Of a stretch of 64,000 nt of DNA, positions 1-10,493 are shown piece after piece. The stretch comes from Microvirga sp. GTDB lineage: Bacteria; Pseudomonadota; Alphaproteobacteria; Rhizobiales; Beijerinckiaceae. Numbering within the stretch: position 1 is the first letter of the stretch; each line of letters begins with the position of its first letter. The notes under the pieces were generated by a model. The model was not told the origin of the DNA and made no database searches. It was given only the letters and a program-made list of their open reading frames with translations. The translations under genes were made by a program, and so were the position numbers. Location of the stretch: NCBI GenBank assembly GCA_031181145.1, contig JAPSLB010000012.1:1-64000 (forward strand), read 5' to 3'.

Positions 1-114
1 GTTTCCGACGCCGATGTGAAGAATGCCTGCACGCAACGCCCCACGCAAATAGCCCGGCCGCGCAACCGTCGCGGGCAAGGTCGGAAGAGCGGCGGCCGAA
101 AGGGACTGAGCCAT
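1..114 (-). CDS. Mannitol dehydrogenase family protein, N-terminal part
   Basis: Only about the first 38 residues lie in the window; the gene runs off the left edge. Translating the reverse complement from the ATG at 114 gives a protein that reaches GILHIGVGN, the first strand and glycine-rich turn of the NAD-binding fold in the mannitol 2-dehydrogenase/fructuronate reductase family (normally close to 500 residues). Members oxidise polyols such as mannitol, sorbitol or arabinitol to ketoses in the cytoplasm. It is the last visible gene of the polyol transporter operon, 101 bases after the preceding dehydrogenase, which matches the smo/mtlK gene order known in other alphaproteobacteria. The exact polyol cannot be told from this fragment. 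Confidence 0.72.
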   Translation of the reverse strand, partial: MAQSLSAAALPTLPATVARPGYLRGALRAGILHIGVGN

Positions 115-215
115 CGGGCGTAAACCTATCAAGTGAGGGCACCGGGATTCAAAGGCCTCCCACCACGGTACCAGCCGTTGCGGTGGAATCGCCGAAGCCC
201 GGCAGCCCCTTGCGA

Positions 216-941
216 TCAATTGATCATGAAGCCGCCATCAACCGGCAGCGCCAGACCGTTCAGCATAGCGGCGCGATCGCCCAAGAGATAAAGGATGACC
301 TCCGCGACATCCTCCGGATCGGCGAAACGCCCGAGAGGAATGCGGGAGAGCATCCCAGCGGATTTCTCGGGATCGCTCCAGGCTTTCGTTGCCATCGGGG
401 TGAGAGTCACCGTCGGGTTGATGGCATTCACGCGAATCTGATGACGCCCCAATTCGTTGGCCATCACACGCGTCAAGGCATCGAGCGCGCCCTTCGAGGC
501 GCAATAAGCCGCGTGATCGGGGAACCCGATGAGGGACGATACTGACGAGACATTCACGATGGAACCCGGCAGGCCACGGCTCACGCGATCCCGCGCGTAT
601 TCCTGGGCGACGATCATGGGAGCGCGCGTATTGACCGCATAGATCCAATCGAACGTCTCCGTTGTCACGTCGAGGAAGGGATCGAGCGCCGTCGTTCCCG
701 CGCAGTTCACCAGGTAATCAACAGGCACGGCGGCAGCTGCCGCCTTCCGCGTGGCCATTGCATCCGCCAGATCGACCACGATCGAGCGGCAGTCGATCTC
801 GCTCTCGAGGCTATCGAGATCGTCCTTCGTTCGGGTCATTGCGACGACTTGCGCGCCACGCTCAGCAAGCAGCTTCGCCGTCGCGCGACCGATGCCCTTG
901 CCTGCTCCAGTTACAAGAACACTCTTGCCTTGGAATTCCAT
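216..941 (-). CDS. SDR-family polyol/carbonyl reductase
   Basis: A 241-residue classical short-chain dehydrogenase. The cofactor motif TGAGKGIG lies near residue 13, the NxAG-type motif (NCAG) near residue 80, a catalytic serine in NVSSVSS and the YCASK active-site pair further on; the protein ends in the usual VDGG segment. The overall pattern resembles L-xylulose reductase/carbonyl reductase-type enzymes, which interconvert polyols and ketoses with NAD(P)H. The ATG at 941 is chosen because GAGGAAA sits just upstream; an in-frame start at 974 would overlap the previous gene. It lies in the polyol operon between another short-chain dehydrogenase and the mannitol-dehydrogenase-family gene. Substrate is inferred from context only. 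Confidence 0.85.
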   Translation of the reverse strand: MEFQGKSVLVTGAGKGIGRATAKLLAERGAQVVAMTRTKDDLDSLESEIDCRSIVVDLADAMATRKAAAAAVPVDYLVNCAGTTALDPFLDVTTETFDWIYAVNTRAPMIVAQEYARDRVSRGLPGSIVNVSSVSSLIGFPDHAAYCASKGALDALTRVMANELGRHQIRVNAINPTVTLTPMATKAWSDPEKSAGMLSRIPLGRFADPEDVAEVILYLLGDRAAMLNGLALPVDGGFMIN

Positions 942-951
942 TGAACTTTCC

Positions 952-1587
952 TCACCAGCACGTAAATCCGCCATCGGCGACCACGACGGAACCCGTCATG
1001 AGGCTCGCCGCGTCGGAGGCTAGAAAATGCACCACGGATGCGATCTCGGGCGGCTGCTCCAGCCGCCCCATCGGCGTGTCGCGAAGCCGTGCCTCGACCA
1101 TTCCGGGCGTTTCATACGCATACTTCGTCAGCGGCGTTTCGATGTAAGTTAGCGCAACCGCGTTCACCCGTACTCCTCGATCCGCCCATTCGGCAGCGAA
1201 GGCCCGGTTACACCATAACACGCCATTGTAGTTGACGTCGTTCACATTCAACCAACGCTCATCAGTCACGTTCTCCGCAGGAGTGCCCGTGCGGGCGATT
1301 CCCGCGCAGGCCACGAGGACGTCGATCCGGCCGTTGCGATCCACCAGGGTATTCGCCAGTTGCCTGACAGCCTGCGAGTCGGTGACATCGAGCGGAGCAG
1401 TCTCGGCCGCGAAGCCTTTTCTTCTCAGATATGAGAGCCCCTCTTCCGCAACAGCCATGTCAATATCCGCGATAACGACGCGCGCACCCGCCTCGGCCAA
1501 GGCCTCGCAACGGGAAAGACCGATCCCGCGTCCTCCCCCGGTTACGACCGCCGCACGATCATCAAGTCTGAGCTTTTCCGGGAACAT
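952..1587 (-). CDS. SDR-family oxidoreductase lacking its catalytic core
   Basis: A 211-residue short-chain dehydrogenase-like protein. The N-terminal half is normal: TGGGRGIG cofactor motif, an aspartate (IADID) fitting NAD preference, and ACAG. After VLWCNRAF, near 1195-1205, the sequence jumps directly to AAEWADRGVRVNAVA, which normally follows the active site. The stretch of roughly 40-45 residues with the catalytic Ser, Tyr and Lys is absent, yet the frame stays open to the end (VADGGFTCW). It therefore cannot work as a standard dehydrogenase. The ATG at 1587 has GGAG at a good distance; a TTG at 1617 that overlaps the ATPase stop is the alternative. It is either a decaying polyol dehydrogenase or, less likely, a non-catalytic partner. 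Confidence 0.8.
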   Translation of the reverse strand: MFPEKLRLDDRAAVVTGGGRGIGLSRCEALAEAGARVVIADIDMAVAEEGLSYLRRKGFAAETAPLDVTDSQAVRQLANTLVDRNGRIDVLVACAGIARTGTPAENVTDERWLNVNDVNYNGVLWCNRAFAAEWADRGVRVNAVALTYIETPLTKYAYETPGMVEARLRDTPMGRLEQPPEIASVVHFLASDAASLMTGSVVVADGGFTCW

Positions 1588-1613
1588 GCCGGACTCCGTG
1601 ACGCCAGCGGCTT

Positions 1614-2684
<1,071 letters not shown>

Positions 2685-2696
2685 GTGAGTCCCCCG

Positions 2697-3740
2697 TTAT
2701 TCCTGGTCCTGCATATTAATCTGAATCTTCACCACTCCTTTTGGGGCAGAGGCCGCATACTCGAAAGCCTCGACACTCTTGGAGAATGGATAGGTGCGGG
2801 TGATCAGAGGGCTTACGTCGATCGCTCCAGATGCGAGCATGGCGATAGAGCGCGGGAACACATGAGCGTAACGAAACACGTGCTCGACGCGAGCTTCCTT
2901 TATCTGGGCCTTGGCAACATCATAGGCGATGGGCTCCAGCGGAATGCCGACATAGACCACGCAGCCACCTGGACGGAGTGGATCGAACACATCGGCGGCC
3001 GCCTTCTCATTGCCGGAGCATTCAAGCACTATGTCGACGCCCCACCCGTCCGTTTCGGCATTCACGATTTCGATCAAACTCTGGCTGCGGGCATTCACTG
3101 GAGTGACGGCTCCCAGTTTCTCCGCCAGCGCGAGCTTGTCGTCGTCAATATCGGTCACGATTACCCGAGCGCAGCCAGCCGCAAGTGCCGCGAGCACCGT
3201 CACGAGCCCAATAGGCCCTGCACCGATCACCAAAGCGATGTCACCCGGCTTGACCTGCGCTTTCGTGGCCGCGTGAACGCCCACAGCCAGGGGCTCCACC
3301 ATCGCCGCGGCCTCAAACGACACGTTGTCTGGCAGCTTGAACGTAAAATCCGCCGGATGAACGACACTGGGACGCAATACGCCATGAACCGGCGGCGTGG
3401 CCCAGAACCGGACCGCCGGATCGAGATTATAGAGCCCCAGGCGCGTGGCCCGACTGGTCGGGTCGGGAATACCGGGTTCCATGCAAACCCGGTCTCCCGC
3501 CTTGAGCTCGTGGACATCTGAGCCGACTTCCGTGATGACGCCCGCAGCCTCATGGCCTAGAATCATGGGCTCGCGTACTACGAAGGGGCCGATGGCACCG
3601 TGGGTATAGTAATGCACATCACTGCCACAGACGCCCACCACCTTCAGCTGAATACGAACGTCGCGTGGGCCGAGCTCCTCCGCGATGACGTGGTCACGGA
3701 GCGAGAGTCTTCCCTTCTCCTCAAGGACTAGTGCTTTCAT
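2697..3740 (-). CDS. Zinc-type medium-chain polyol dehydrogenase (xylitol/sorbitol dehydrogenase-like)
   Basis: A 347-residue medium-chain dehydrogenase. VCGSDVHYY (catalytic-zinc cysteine) is near residue 38, GHEAAG near 63, and the NAD-binding turn GAGPIGLV sits in the middle, followed by an acidic VTDID that fits NAD specificity. The segment after MEPGIP, which in many relatives holds four structural-zinc cysteines, here reads [13 protein letters not shown] and has none, as in a subgroup of xylitol/sorbitol dehydrogenases. It would oxidise an imported polyol to a ketose in the cytoplasm. It lies between the small membrane protein and the ATPase gene of the transporter, so co-expression with uptake is expected. 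Confidence 0.87.
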   Translation of the reverse strand: MKALVLEEKGRLSLRDHVIAEELGPRDVRIQLKVVGVCGSDVHYYTHGAIGPFVVREPMILGHEAAGVITEVGSDVHELKAGDRVCMEPGIPDPTSRATRLGLYNLDPAVRFWATPPVHGVLRPSVVHPADFTFKLPDNVSFEAAAMVEPLAVGVHAATKAQVKPGDIALVIGAGPIGLVTVLAALAAGCARVIVTDIDDDKLALAEKLGAVTPVNARSQSLIEIVNAETDGWGVDIVLECSGNEKAAADVFDPLRPGGCVVYVGIPLEPIAYDVAKAQIKEARVEHVFRYAHVFPRSIAMLASGAIDVSPLITRTYPFSKSVEAFEYAASAPKGVVKIQINMQDQE

Positions 3741-3751
3741 TGAAGATCCTC

Positions 3752-3958
3752 CTAGCCACGCGCGACGATGATCGCCCCTAGGATCAGCGACAGAACGGTC
3801 GCGACGCCGAGAGGGAGAATGGATTCAACGAGGCGCATCCAGAACAGATGCAAGGCCACAAACAGAAGGACCGCGATGAAGACCCGATCGAAAGCGTTCG
3901 TCTCGATCGGCAGGAAACCGCGGCGCTCGACAACGGGTTGTTCGGAATCTTCGGCCAT
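3752..3958 (-). CDS. Small two-helix membrane protein in polyol transporter operon
   Basis: A 68-residue protein that I cannot assign to a named family with certainty. Residues 1-24 are charged and include a double arginine; residues about 25-46 ([16 protein letters not shown] and on) and 49-67 are hydrophobic and should form two membrane helices, ending in ARG. It sits 3 bases after the second permease gene and 11 bases before the dehydrogenase, so it is translated as part of the operon. Short membrane proteins in this position of polyol/glycerol-type ABC operons have been suggested as accessory subunits; that role is inference here. The tight spacing is the main support that the gene is real. 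Confidence 0.7.
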   Translation of the reverse strand: MAEDSEQPVVERRGFLPIETNAFDRVFIAVLLFVALHLFWMRLVESILPLGVATVLSLILGAIIVARG

Positions 3959-3961
3959 CCG

Positions 3962-4812
<851 letters not shown>

Positions 4813-4816
<4 letters not shown>

Positions 4817-5694
4817 TCGACCCTCTTCAATTCACGTCGCGCGACCAGGCCCGCATAGAGCATCCAGCACATGACGATGGTGAGGTAGAGTGTGATGAGA
4901 GACATTGCCGACCCGTAACCGTAATCAGTTTTTGGAAAGACGACACGCCAGATGTGAAGTCCGATATAGCGGGTGGCGGCACCCGGTCCGCCGCCGGTCA
5001 GCATCCAGACCTCGTCGACCGTGCGCAGCGCATCCATCATTCTGATGAAGACGGTTGCGAGTATCGCCGGCTTCAGGAGCGGCAGCGTGATGTGCCAGAA
5101 GATCTGGAAGCGGTTCGCGCCATCGATCTGCGCTTGCTCGAAGGGCTCCTTCGGCAGGGAGGAAAGCGCCGCTAGCAGCGTCAAAGTGACGAGCGGCGTC
5201 CAGTGCCACACATCCATCACGACCGTGGTGAAGAAAGCCTGGTCGATATAGCGGCTGATGTTGAAGTCATAGCCGAACCATCGGTTCAGGTAATAGGGCA
5301 GCGGCCCGAGCCCCGGAACCGTCAGGAGGCGCCACGTGGCCCCGACCGCTATGGGCGCAATGACGAGCGGGAGCGTATGGATGGTGCGGAAGAAACCCTT
5401 GCCCGGGAAATCGCGCATGAAGAGCTGCGCCAGGAAATAGCCGAGCACGATCTCGCTCACCACAGCGAAGAAGGCGAATTTGAGCGTGAGCCACAGCGAG
5501 TAGAGAAACTGGTCGTCAAAGACGAGGCGCCTGAAGTTCTCGACGCCCGCGAACTGCATATCCGGGTTGGCGGCAAAACTGTTCCACTGCGTGAACCCGA
5601 TGACGAGCACATAAAGAAATGGAACAACGCCGAAGATAAAGAGGATAAGGAGGGTCGGCGCGAGAAAAAGCCATCCCACCGAGTTCGAACGCAT
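4813..5694 (-). CDS. Polyol ABC transporter permease (SmoF/MalF type)
   Basis: A 293-residue inner-membrane permease. The first helix is at about residues 8-33 ([20 protein letters not shown]), followed by a periplasmic stretch and five more hydrophobic segments. The ATPase-docking loop reads [25 protein letters not shown], the classical EAA motif of MalF-type proteins. It is the first permease after the binding-protein gene, separated from it by about 100 bases, and overlaps the second permease by four bases. Assignment to a polyol rather than another sugar rests on the flanking polyol dehydrogenases. Confidence 0.92.
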
Positions 5695-5796
5695 TGGATG
5701 CTCCTGCCGGCCGATCGTCGCCGTTCGGGGTATCTTGGGGTTAAATGGCCGCCGCGCCGAGGCACGGCGGCCTAGTCAGCCCAAAAGGAGGGCGCG

Positions 5797-7227
5797 TCAC
5801 TTACGGTAGCCGAGGTTCTTCAACTCTGCGTCAGCGGCCGCAGCTGCCTTGTCGAGGGCCTCGTCAGGCTTCAGCTCACCCGTGATCGCCTGATAGATGA
5901 AGGGAGCGATTGCCTCGCGGACTTGGTTGTGAAACGGGAATGGCGGAGCGCCGCGGAAGAGCGGACCTTTTTCGCGCATCAGCGTGTAGTAGCCGTCGAC
6001 CTTCTTATCCTGCTCCTGCACTTTCGGATTGTCGTAGGTCGCCTTGTGGGTAATGCGCGAACCGGCAAGGGCCCAGTCCGCCTGGACGGCTTCCTGCCCG
6101 ATATATTGCAGCCAGAGAAGGGCAGCCTTCTTGTTCTTCGACGAATGCGGGATGCCGAAGGCACCGCCATCGTAGTAGCCGATATATCCTGCACCCGATG
6201 ACGCCTCGTCCATGACGCCCGGCTCGACAGGCGGAAGCGCCACGCCTACCTTCCCGACCACGGTCGATTTGTTGGCGTCTGTCGCAATCCAGGCTGCGTT
6301 CTCGCCATAGACTAGACCCTGCGCGGCGCGTCCTGCCGCGAAGGTTGCGGCGACCTCATCCCAGGTACTCGAAGTCGCTTCCGGCGGCGCATAGGCAAGG
6401 TTGTCGATCCACCAGGCGAAGGCAGCCTTGGCCTCCGGGCTGTTCAGGCGTCCGCCATTGTCAACCGATGCGCCATAAGTCTTCGTGTCGATGCCCCAAT
6501 TGTAGACCCCGAAGGTAGGAAACACGCTTTCAACCAGTTCGTAAACGGACGCAGGATGGCCGGAGGCGGCCTGAACGGTCGTACCCCACAGCTCCTCTCC
6601 ATTGGACTTACCCCACTCGGTGAAGAACTCCGCGATCTGACGATATTCCTTGTGGTCCTTAGCCGGTGCGAGGTCGGTGCCGTACTTCGCCTTGTAGGCT
6701 TCCTTGATTTTCGGGTCCTCGAACAAGTCCTTGCGATAGAGATAGACCTTGATGAAGGCTTCCATCGGCACGCCGAACAGGTCACCTTTGTCGTTCTTGA
6801 AATTGTCGATGAAACTCGTGAATTTCGACGGATCGAAATCAGGCGACTTAAGGCTGGGATTCTCGTTCAGCGCCTGCGTGAGATCGACCAGGAAGTTGCG
6901 GGCGAGATAGCTATAGATGATGTCCTGCTCGATATAGACGAAGTCATAGATGCCGGTGTTGGCCTCCATGTCCTTAATCGCCTTGTCGTACATCTGATCC
7001 CAGGACGTCGCCTCGAACTCCACCTTGATCCCGGTTGCCTTGGTGAAGGCCGGCCCCAGAACATCCTTGGCATAATTGGACGGAGGCGTGCTCTCGGAAA
7101 TACCCCGAATAGTGGTGCCTTCCATACCCTTTGCGGCGTCCGTCCAGAAATCGGCAAAGGCTGGCGATGTGCTTGCCAGCAGCATTGCTGTGAGCGTAGA
7201 GGCAGCCAGACTCTTGAAGTGGTACAT
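5797..7227 (-). CDS. Extracellular solute-binding protein of polyol ABC transporter (family 1)
   Basis: A 476-residue periplasmic protein with a Sec signal peptide ([19 protein letters not shown]..., cleavage expected after SPAFA near residue 25). The mature part opens with the family-1 sugar-binding fold: [19 protein letters not shown], then [24 protein letters not shown]. At 476 residues it is somewhat longer than typical SmoE/MalE proteins. It heads the polyol operon and should decide its specificity. The 188-base gap before it holds the promoter region, and an AraC regulator is encoded immediately beyond that gap. Confidence 0.9.
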   Translation of the reverse strand: MYHFKSLAASTLTAMLLASTSPAFADFWTDAAKGMEGTTIRGISESTPPSNYAKDVLGPAFTKATGIKVEFEATSWDQMYDKAIKDMEANTGIYDFVYIEQDIIYSYLARNFLVDLTQALNENPSLKSPDFDPSKFTSFIDNFKNDKGDLFGVPMEAFIKVYLYRKDLFEDPKIKEAYKAKYGTDLAPAKDHKEYRQIAEFFTEWGKSNGEELWGTTVQAASGHPASVYELVESVFPTFGVYNWGIDTKTYGASVDNGGRLNSPEAKAAFAWWIDNLAYAPPEATSSTWDEVAATFAAGRAAQGLVYGENAAWIATDANKSTVVGKVGVALPPVEPGVMDEASSGAGYIGYYDGGAFGIPHSSKNKKAALLWLQYIGQEAVQADWALAGSRITHKATYDNPKVQEQDKKVDGYYTLMREKGPLFRGAPPFPFHNQVREAIAPFIYQAITGELKPDEALDKAAAAADAELKNLGYRK

Positions 7228-7415
7228 TGCGTTTTCCCTCCCGGATTTGATCCCTAGCCAGCCTCTCGACTTCGCTTAGGGCCAAAATCTGACGCGCCTC
7301 TGCTTGGAGGCGGATCGTATCGTTCCTGCAGGCAATGGGCGATCACGTCAGAACTGAATGTCCGACCTGTCTCCCGGAAGTCGCCCGAATGCCTCGCGCG
7401 GCTCCTTGGGAAAAT

Positions 7416-8417
7416 CTATGGAGCGGTTACGAACGCTTCCACGCCTCTGTTCATCGAGATCTGTACTTTTTTGTCCCGACGGTCGTTAGATCCGTATCTA
7501 GCGGGTGCGAAAGAGCACTCCTGCCCCGTGGCTGAAGATGGAGTGGTGCAGCGGCGCGCAGTTCTTCGATAGGCGGATGGTGTCTGATCGCAGAATTTCA
7601 CGAACTGACGGTTGAAATTTGCAATGTTGTTGAAGCCTACCTCGAAGCAGATTTCGGTCACCGACCTGTCCGTGTGGGCCAGGAGCGTGCAGGCCGAGTA
7701 GATGCGCGTCTGGTTGACGAATTTCGCGAAAGTGTGACCCGTCTGATTTTTGAAAAAGCGCGAGAAGGCGCTTGGCTCCATGCCGCAAAGCTGAGCAACC
7801 GTCGTCAGATGAATATCTGAGAAATAGTTGTTATGGATATAGCTGATCGCGCGCTCCGCCTTCTCGGATGGGCGTGAGGGAATGGTTGCGGCCGGTGCGC
7901 GGTGGGACAGGATCTTCCGCTCGGACGGGTTCCTTGCCAGTGTCGTCAGAATTTCCAGAAACAGGATCATGCGCTGTGCGCCCTGCGCGCGCCCGATCTG
8001 CCGAAGAAGGGATGCTCCTTTTCGCGCCGTTTCTCCCGAGAACAAAAGCCCGAAAGCAGCGTCCATGAGAAGCAGCCGCACCTCTTCGAATTCGGGAAAG
8101 TTGCTGCAGATGCGGTCGGCGCATTCGGGGCTGAACTGAACCAGCATGTCGCGGTCGGGAATGCTGAGATTGCCCGTATCGCTGAGCCAATTATGTGGCA
8201 GATTCGGCCCGGTCAGGACGAGGCAATCGGGCTCGAACGGGCCGACATAATCGCCGATCATCATAGTGCCTGAGGAATTCTGGATCAGATGCAGTTCATA
8301 CTCGACGTGATAATGCCATTTTGCCAAATGATGAGGATAGTCATGCACGTTCCACCGAAACGATGCGGATGGTGGAAATACAATAACCTCGTACACAGGG
8401 ACTGATTTACGTTCCAT
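7416..8417 (-). CDS. AraC-family transcriptional regulator
   Basis: A 333-residue regulator: an N-terminal cupin-like ligand domain (residues about 1-150, with HYHVEYELHLIQ and GPNLPHNW) and a C-terminal AraC DNA-binding domain with two helix-turn-helix units (LTTVAQLCGMEPSAFSRFFKNQTG and SVTEICFEVGFNNIANFNRQF) ending at PSAYRR. About 45 residues of low-similarity tail follow. The ATG at 8417 begins MERKSVPVYE and fits the domain start better than the in-frame start at 8471. It lies between the polyol operon and the GMC oxidoreductase gene, all on the minus strand, and is the natural candidate to control one or both. Its tail-coding DNA contains one copy of the 16-base repeat listed separately. 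Confidence 0.88.
   Translation of the reverse strand: MERKSVPVYEVIVFPPSASFRWNVHDYPHHLAKWHYHVEYELHLIQNSSGTMMIGDYVGPFEPDCLVLTGPNLPHNWLSDTGNLSIPDRDMLVQFSPECADRICSNFPEFEEVRLLLMDAAFGLLFSGETARKGASLLRQIGRAQGAQRMILFLEILTTLARNPSERKILSHRAPAATIPSRPSEKAERAISYIHNNYFSDIHLTTVAQLCGMEPSAFSRFFKNQTGHTFAKFVNQTRIYSACTLLAHTDRSVTEICFEVGFNNIANFNRQFVKFCDQTPSAYRRTARRCTTPSSATGQECSFAPARYGSNDRRDKKVQISMNRGVEAFVTAP
7458..7473. repeat. 16-base repeat copy 1, candidate operator upstream of polyol operon
   Basis: GATCTGTACTTTTTTG occurs here and again at 10337-10352. This copy lies 231-246 bases upstream of the polyol binding-protein start, inside the 3' end of the AraC gene; the other lies about 91-106 bases upstream of the GMC oxidoreductase. 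The shared orientation relative to both downstream genes suggests a regulator site, perhaps for the AraC protein. In 64 kb an exact 16-base match is not very improbable by chance, so this rests on position. Confidence 0.35.
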
Positions 8418-8572
8418 TCTCGCCGCCCTCCATGTGGTGCAGCAGGCCGCTTCCTCTTTAGGTCCGCACATTGGCGGTTATGTTCCCCGGACCCGTTGAA
8501 CGGATCCGCGGTCGGGAGTTTAAGCCGGCCACGCCGGCCAATCACACGCTCTTCCTATGGTTCTCCCTAGTT

Positions 8573-10246
8573 CTAGGATAAAGCCTCAGGGAGTCGACCT
8601 TCTACCTGTTGGTGGCTGGGAGCCGTCGCGAACTCGGCCGCGCGATGACCGAGCATCAAGGCAGCCGCATTGGTGTTCGCCGAGGGTATGAACGGTATAG
8701 CAGAACAGTCGATCACTCTCAGATTGCCGATTCCGCGCACGCGCATCCGGTGGTCGAGCACGGCCATTAGATCCCCGTCGGGTCCCATTCGGGCACTGCC
8801 AGACGGGTGGTAGTTGGTTTTGACCGTCCGTCCGCAATACTCAACAAGCGCTTCCTCGCTCGTGATGCTCGCCCCAGGCAGCAATTCTTCCGCGATCTTG
8901 GAACCGACCGGTTTCGTCGCGAGCAGTTGCCGCGCGCACCGGAGCGACGCCAGTGTCAGGCGCAGATCGTCAGGATCGCCAAAGAAGTTCGCATCGACAA
9001 GGGGTTTGTCGGCCGGGTTCGCGCTGCGCAGCCGAACGCTTCCCCGCGCTTTTGGTCGGAGCAGGCAGGAGGTGAGTGTAACACCGTAGGTTGGCTTCGC
9101 GCTCGATACATCCCGGTCCAGATAAACGATGGGAGCGCAATACAATTGGATCGTGGGCCTCTCGCCGCCATCCGGATCGTAGAATAGACAGGACTCGATT
9201 CCGGTTGTCGTCACAGGCCCAGTCCCGAACAGGATATATTGAAGGCCGTTGCGCAGCATGCGCCAGCCTCTGTCCTGGCCGAAATAGCCGCTCGGCCGCT
9301 TCGTGGAAGCGATGACCGGCACCTCGTGATGGTCCTGCAGATTGGCCCCAACACCTGGGAGATCGGCCACAACGCGAACGCCATGCCTCGTGAGGTGATC
9401 CGCCGGACCGAGCCCCGACAGCATGAGGAGCTTCGCCGTGTTGTAGGTTCCGGCCGCAACCAGAACCTCACGATCCGCATAGGCGCGCAATGTCTGCCCA
9501 TGGTGAGTGTATTCCACGCCGGTGGCCTGGCCGTGCTCGATGAGGATCTTGGTGACGAACGCATCGGTCACGACGGTCAGGCGCGGATCGTCTCGAACCT
9601 GAGAAAGGAACGCCGACACGGCGTCGCAGCGCACCATCCGCCCATTATCCTTCATGCCCATGGTATGTTGCATGACGCCGACACCCGACTGGCGTTCGCC
9701 ATTGAAATCCGGATTGTAAGGATGCCCCATTCCCTGCGCCGCGAGAATGAAATCCTGTGTCGTGTCGCACAGGCTGCCGGGGTCCGAGACCAGTAATTCC
9801 CCGTCGATACCGTGATAAGTATTATTGAACCTGGTGTTGCGTTCCAGTGCCTTGAAGTGCGGGAGCACATCCGCGTATGACCAGCCGGAGCCCTTGCCGA
9901 GATAGGCATCCCAGGCATCGTAATCCTCGCGTTGGCCTCGCATATAGACCATCGCGTTGACGGCACTGCCGCCGCCCAGGACCTTCGCTTGGGGCACGAT
10001 CGGTGCGCGCCCTCCCAAGCGCTGTTGCGGGACGGTCCGATGCATCTCGAGAAAGTCGTCGCGCGCGAGATACTTCATGTAACCTGCAGGCATGCGCATG
10101 ATGGATGCCGCCCTGGCCGGTCCGCGTTCGATGAGAAGCACGCGGCAGCCGAAATCGCGAACGAGCCGCGTCGCAGCCACGCATCCCGAGGAGCCTCCGC
10201 CCGCAATAATGAAATCGTATCCCGCTATGCGACCTGACGATGCCAT
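8573..10246 (-). CDS. GMC-family FAD-dependent oxidoreductase (choline/alcohol dehydrogenase-like)
   Basis: A 557-residue flavoprotein. The N-terminal FAD-binding motif IIAGGGSSGC is at residues 12-21, followed by LLIERG. GMC signatures are visible: GGGSAVNAMVYMRGQREDYDAW (signature 1) around residue 90, and GPADHLTRHGVRVVADLPGVGANLQDH (signature 2). The catalytic region near the C terminus has NYHPSGSARMG and SANTNAAALMLGHRAA, with the expected histidine and asparagine. Enzymes of this size oxidise alcohols, choline or polyols and pass electrons to a quinone or oxygen. It lies alone downstream of a 247-base upstream region and beside the AraC gene. Context suggests a sugar alcohol or related alcohol; choline is possible but no betaine aldehyde dehydrogenase is nearby. 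Confidence 0.88.
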   Translation of the reverse strand: MASSGRIAGYDFIIAGGGSSGCVAATRLVRDFGCRVLLIERGPARAASIMRMPAGYMKYLARDDFLEMHRTVPQQRLGGRAPIVPQAKVLGGGSAVNAMVYMRGQREDYDAWDAYLGKGSGWSYADVLPHFKALERNTRFNNTYHGIDGELLVSDPGSLCDTTQDFILAAQGMGHPYNPDFNGERQSGVGVMQHTMGMKDNGRMVRCDAVSAFLSQVRDDPRLTVVTDAFVTKILIEHGQATGVEYTHHGQTLRAYADREVLVAAGTYNTAKLLMLSGLGPADHLTRHGVRVVADLPGVGANLQDHHEVPVIASTKRPSGYFGQDRGWRMLRNGLQYILFGTGPVTTTGIESCLFYDPDGGERPTIQLYCAPIVYLDRDVSSAKPTYGVTLTSCLLRPKARGSVRLRSANPADKPLVDANFFGDPDDLRLTLASLRCARQLLATKPVGSKIAEELLPGASITSEEALVEYCGRTVKTNYHPSGSARMGPDGDLMAVLDHRMRVRGIGNLRVIDCSAIPFIPSANTNAAALMLGHRAAEFATAPSHQQVEGRLPEALS

Positions 10247-10336
10247 GAGGTTCCTGCCCTGACTGCTCCTTGGGATAAAACCTGTCAGCGAGCCTACGAT
10301 AGCGATTTACAGCCGACTACAGTCACAACTGCACAT

Positions 10337-10352
10337 GATCTGTACTTTTTTG
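10337..10352. repeat. 16-base repeat copy 2, candidate operator upstream of GMC oxidoreductase
   Basis: Second exact copy of GATCTGTACTTTTTTG, in the 247-base gap between the rhamnulokinase stop and the GMC oxidoreductase start, and oriented the same way as copy 1. An AT-rich stretch (ATTTAAAGTAT) adjoins it on the far side. It may be a shared regulator site of the AraC protein; this is inference. Confidence 0.35.
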
Positions 10353-10493
10353 ATCGGAACGCGGATTTAAAGTATGGGCCGAGGCCTGATGGATCCATGA
10401 TCCGGGGCGGGAGGGGCGCAGCATTTCCTCATCTGGATGTAGGCTGGGGCTGCCCCGAAGCTCCCAGGCCAAGCCTCTCCGGGCCGCCCGCGA

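Noticed and set aside
7458..10352. Treating the 16-base repeat pair as ends of a mobile element
   Set aside because: The copies are in the same orientation, enclose normal housekeeping-type genes and no transposase lies between them.
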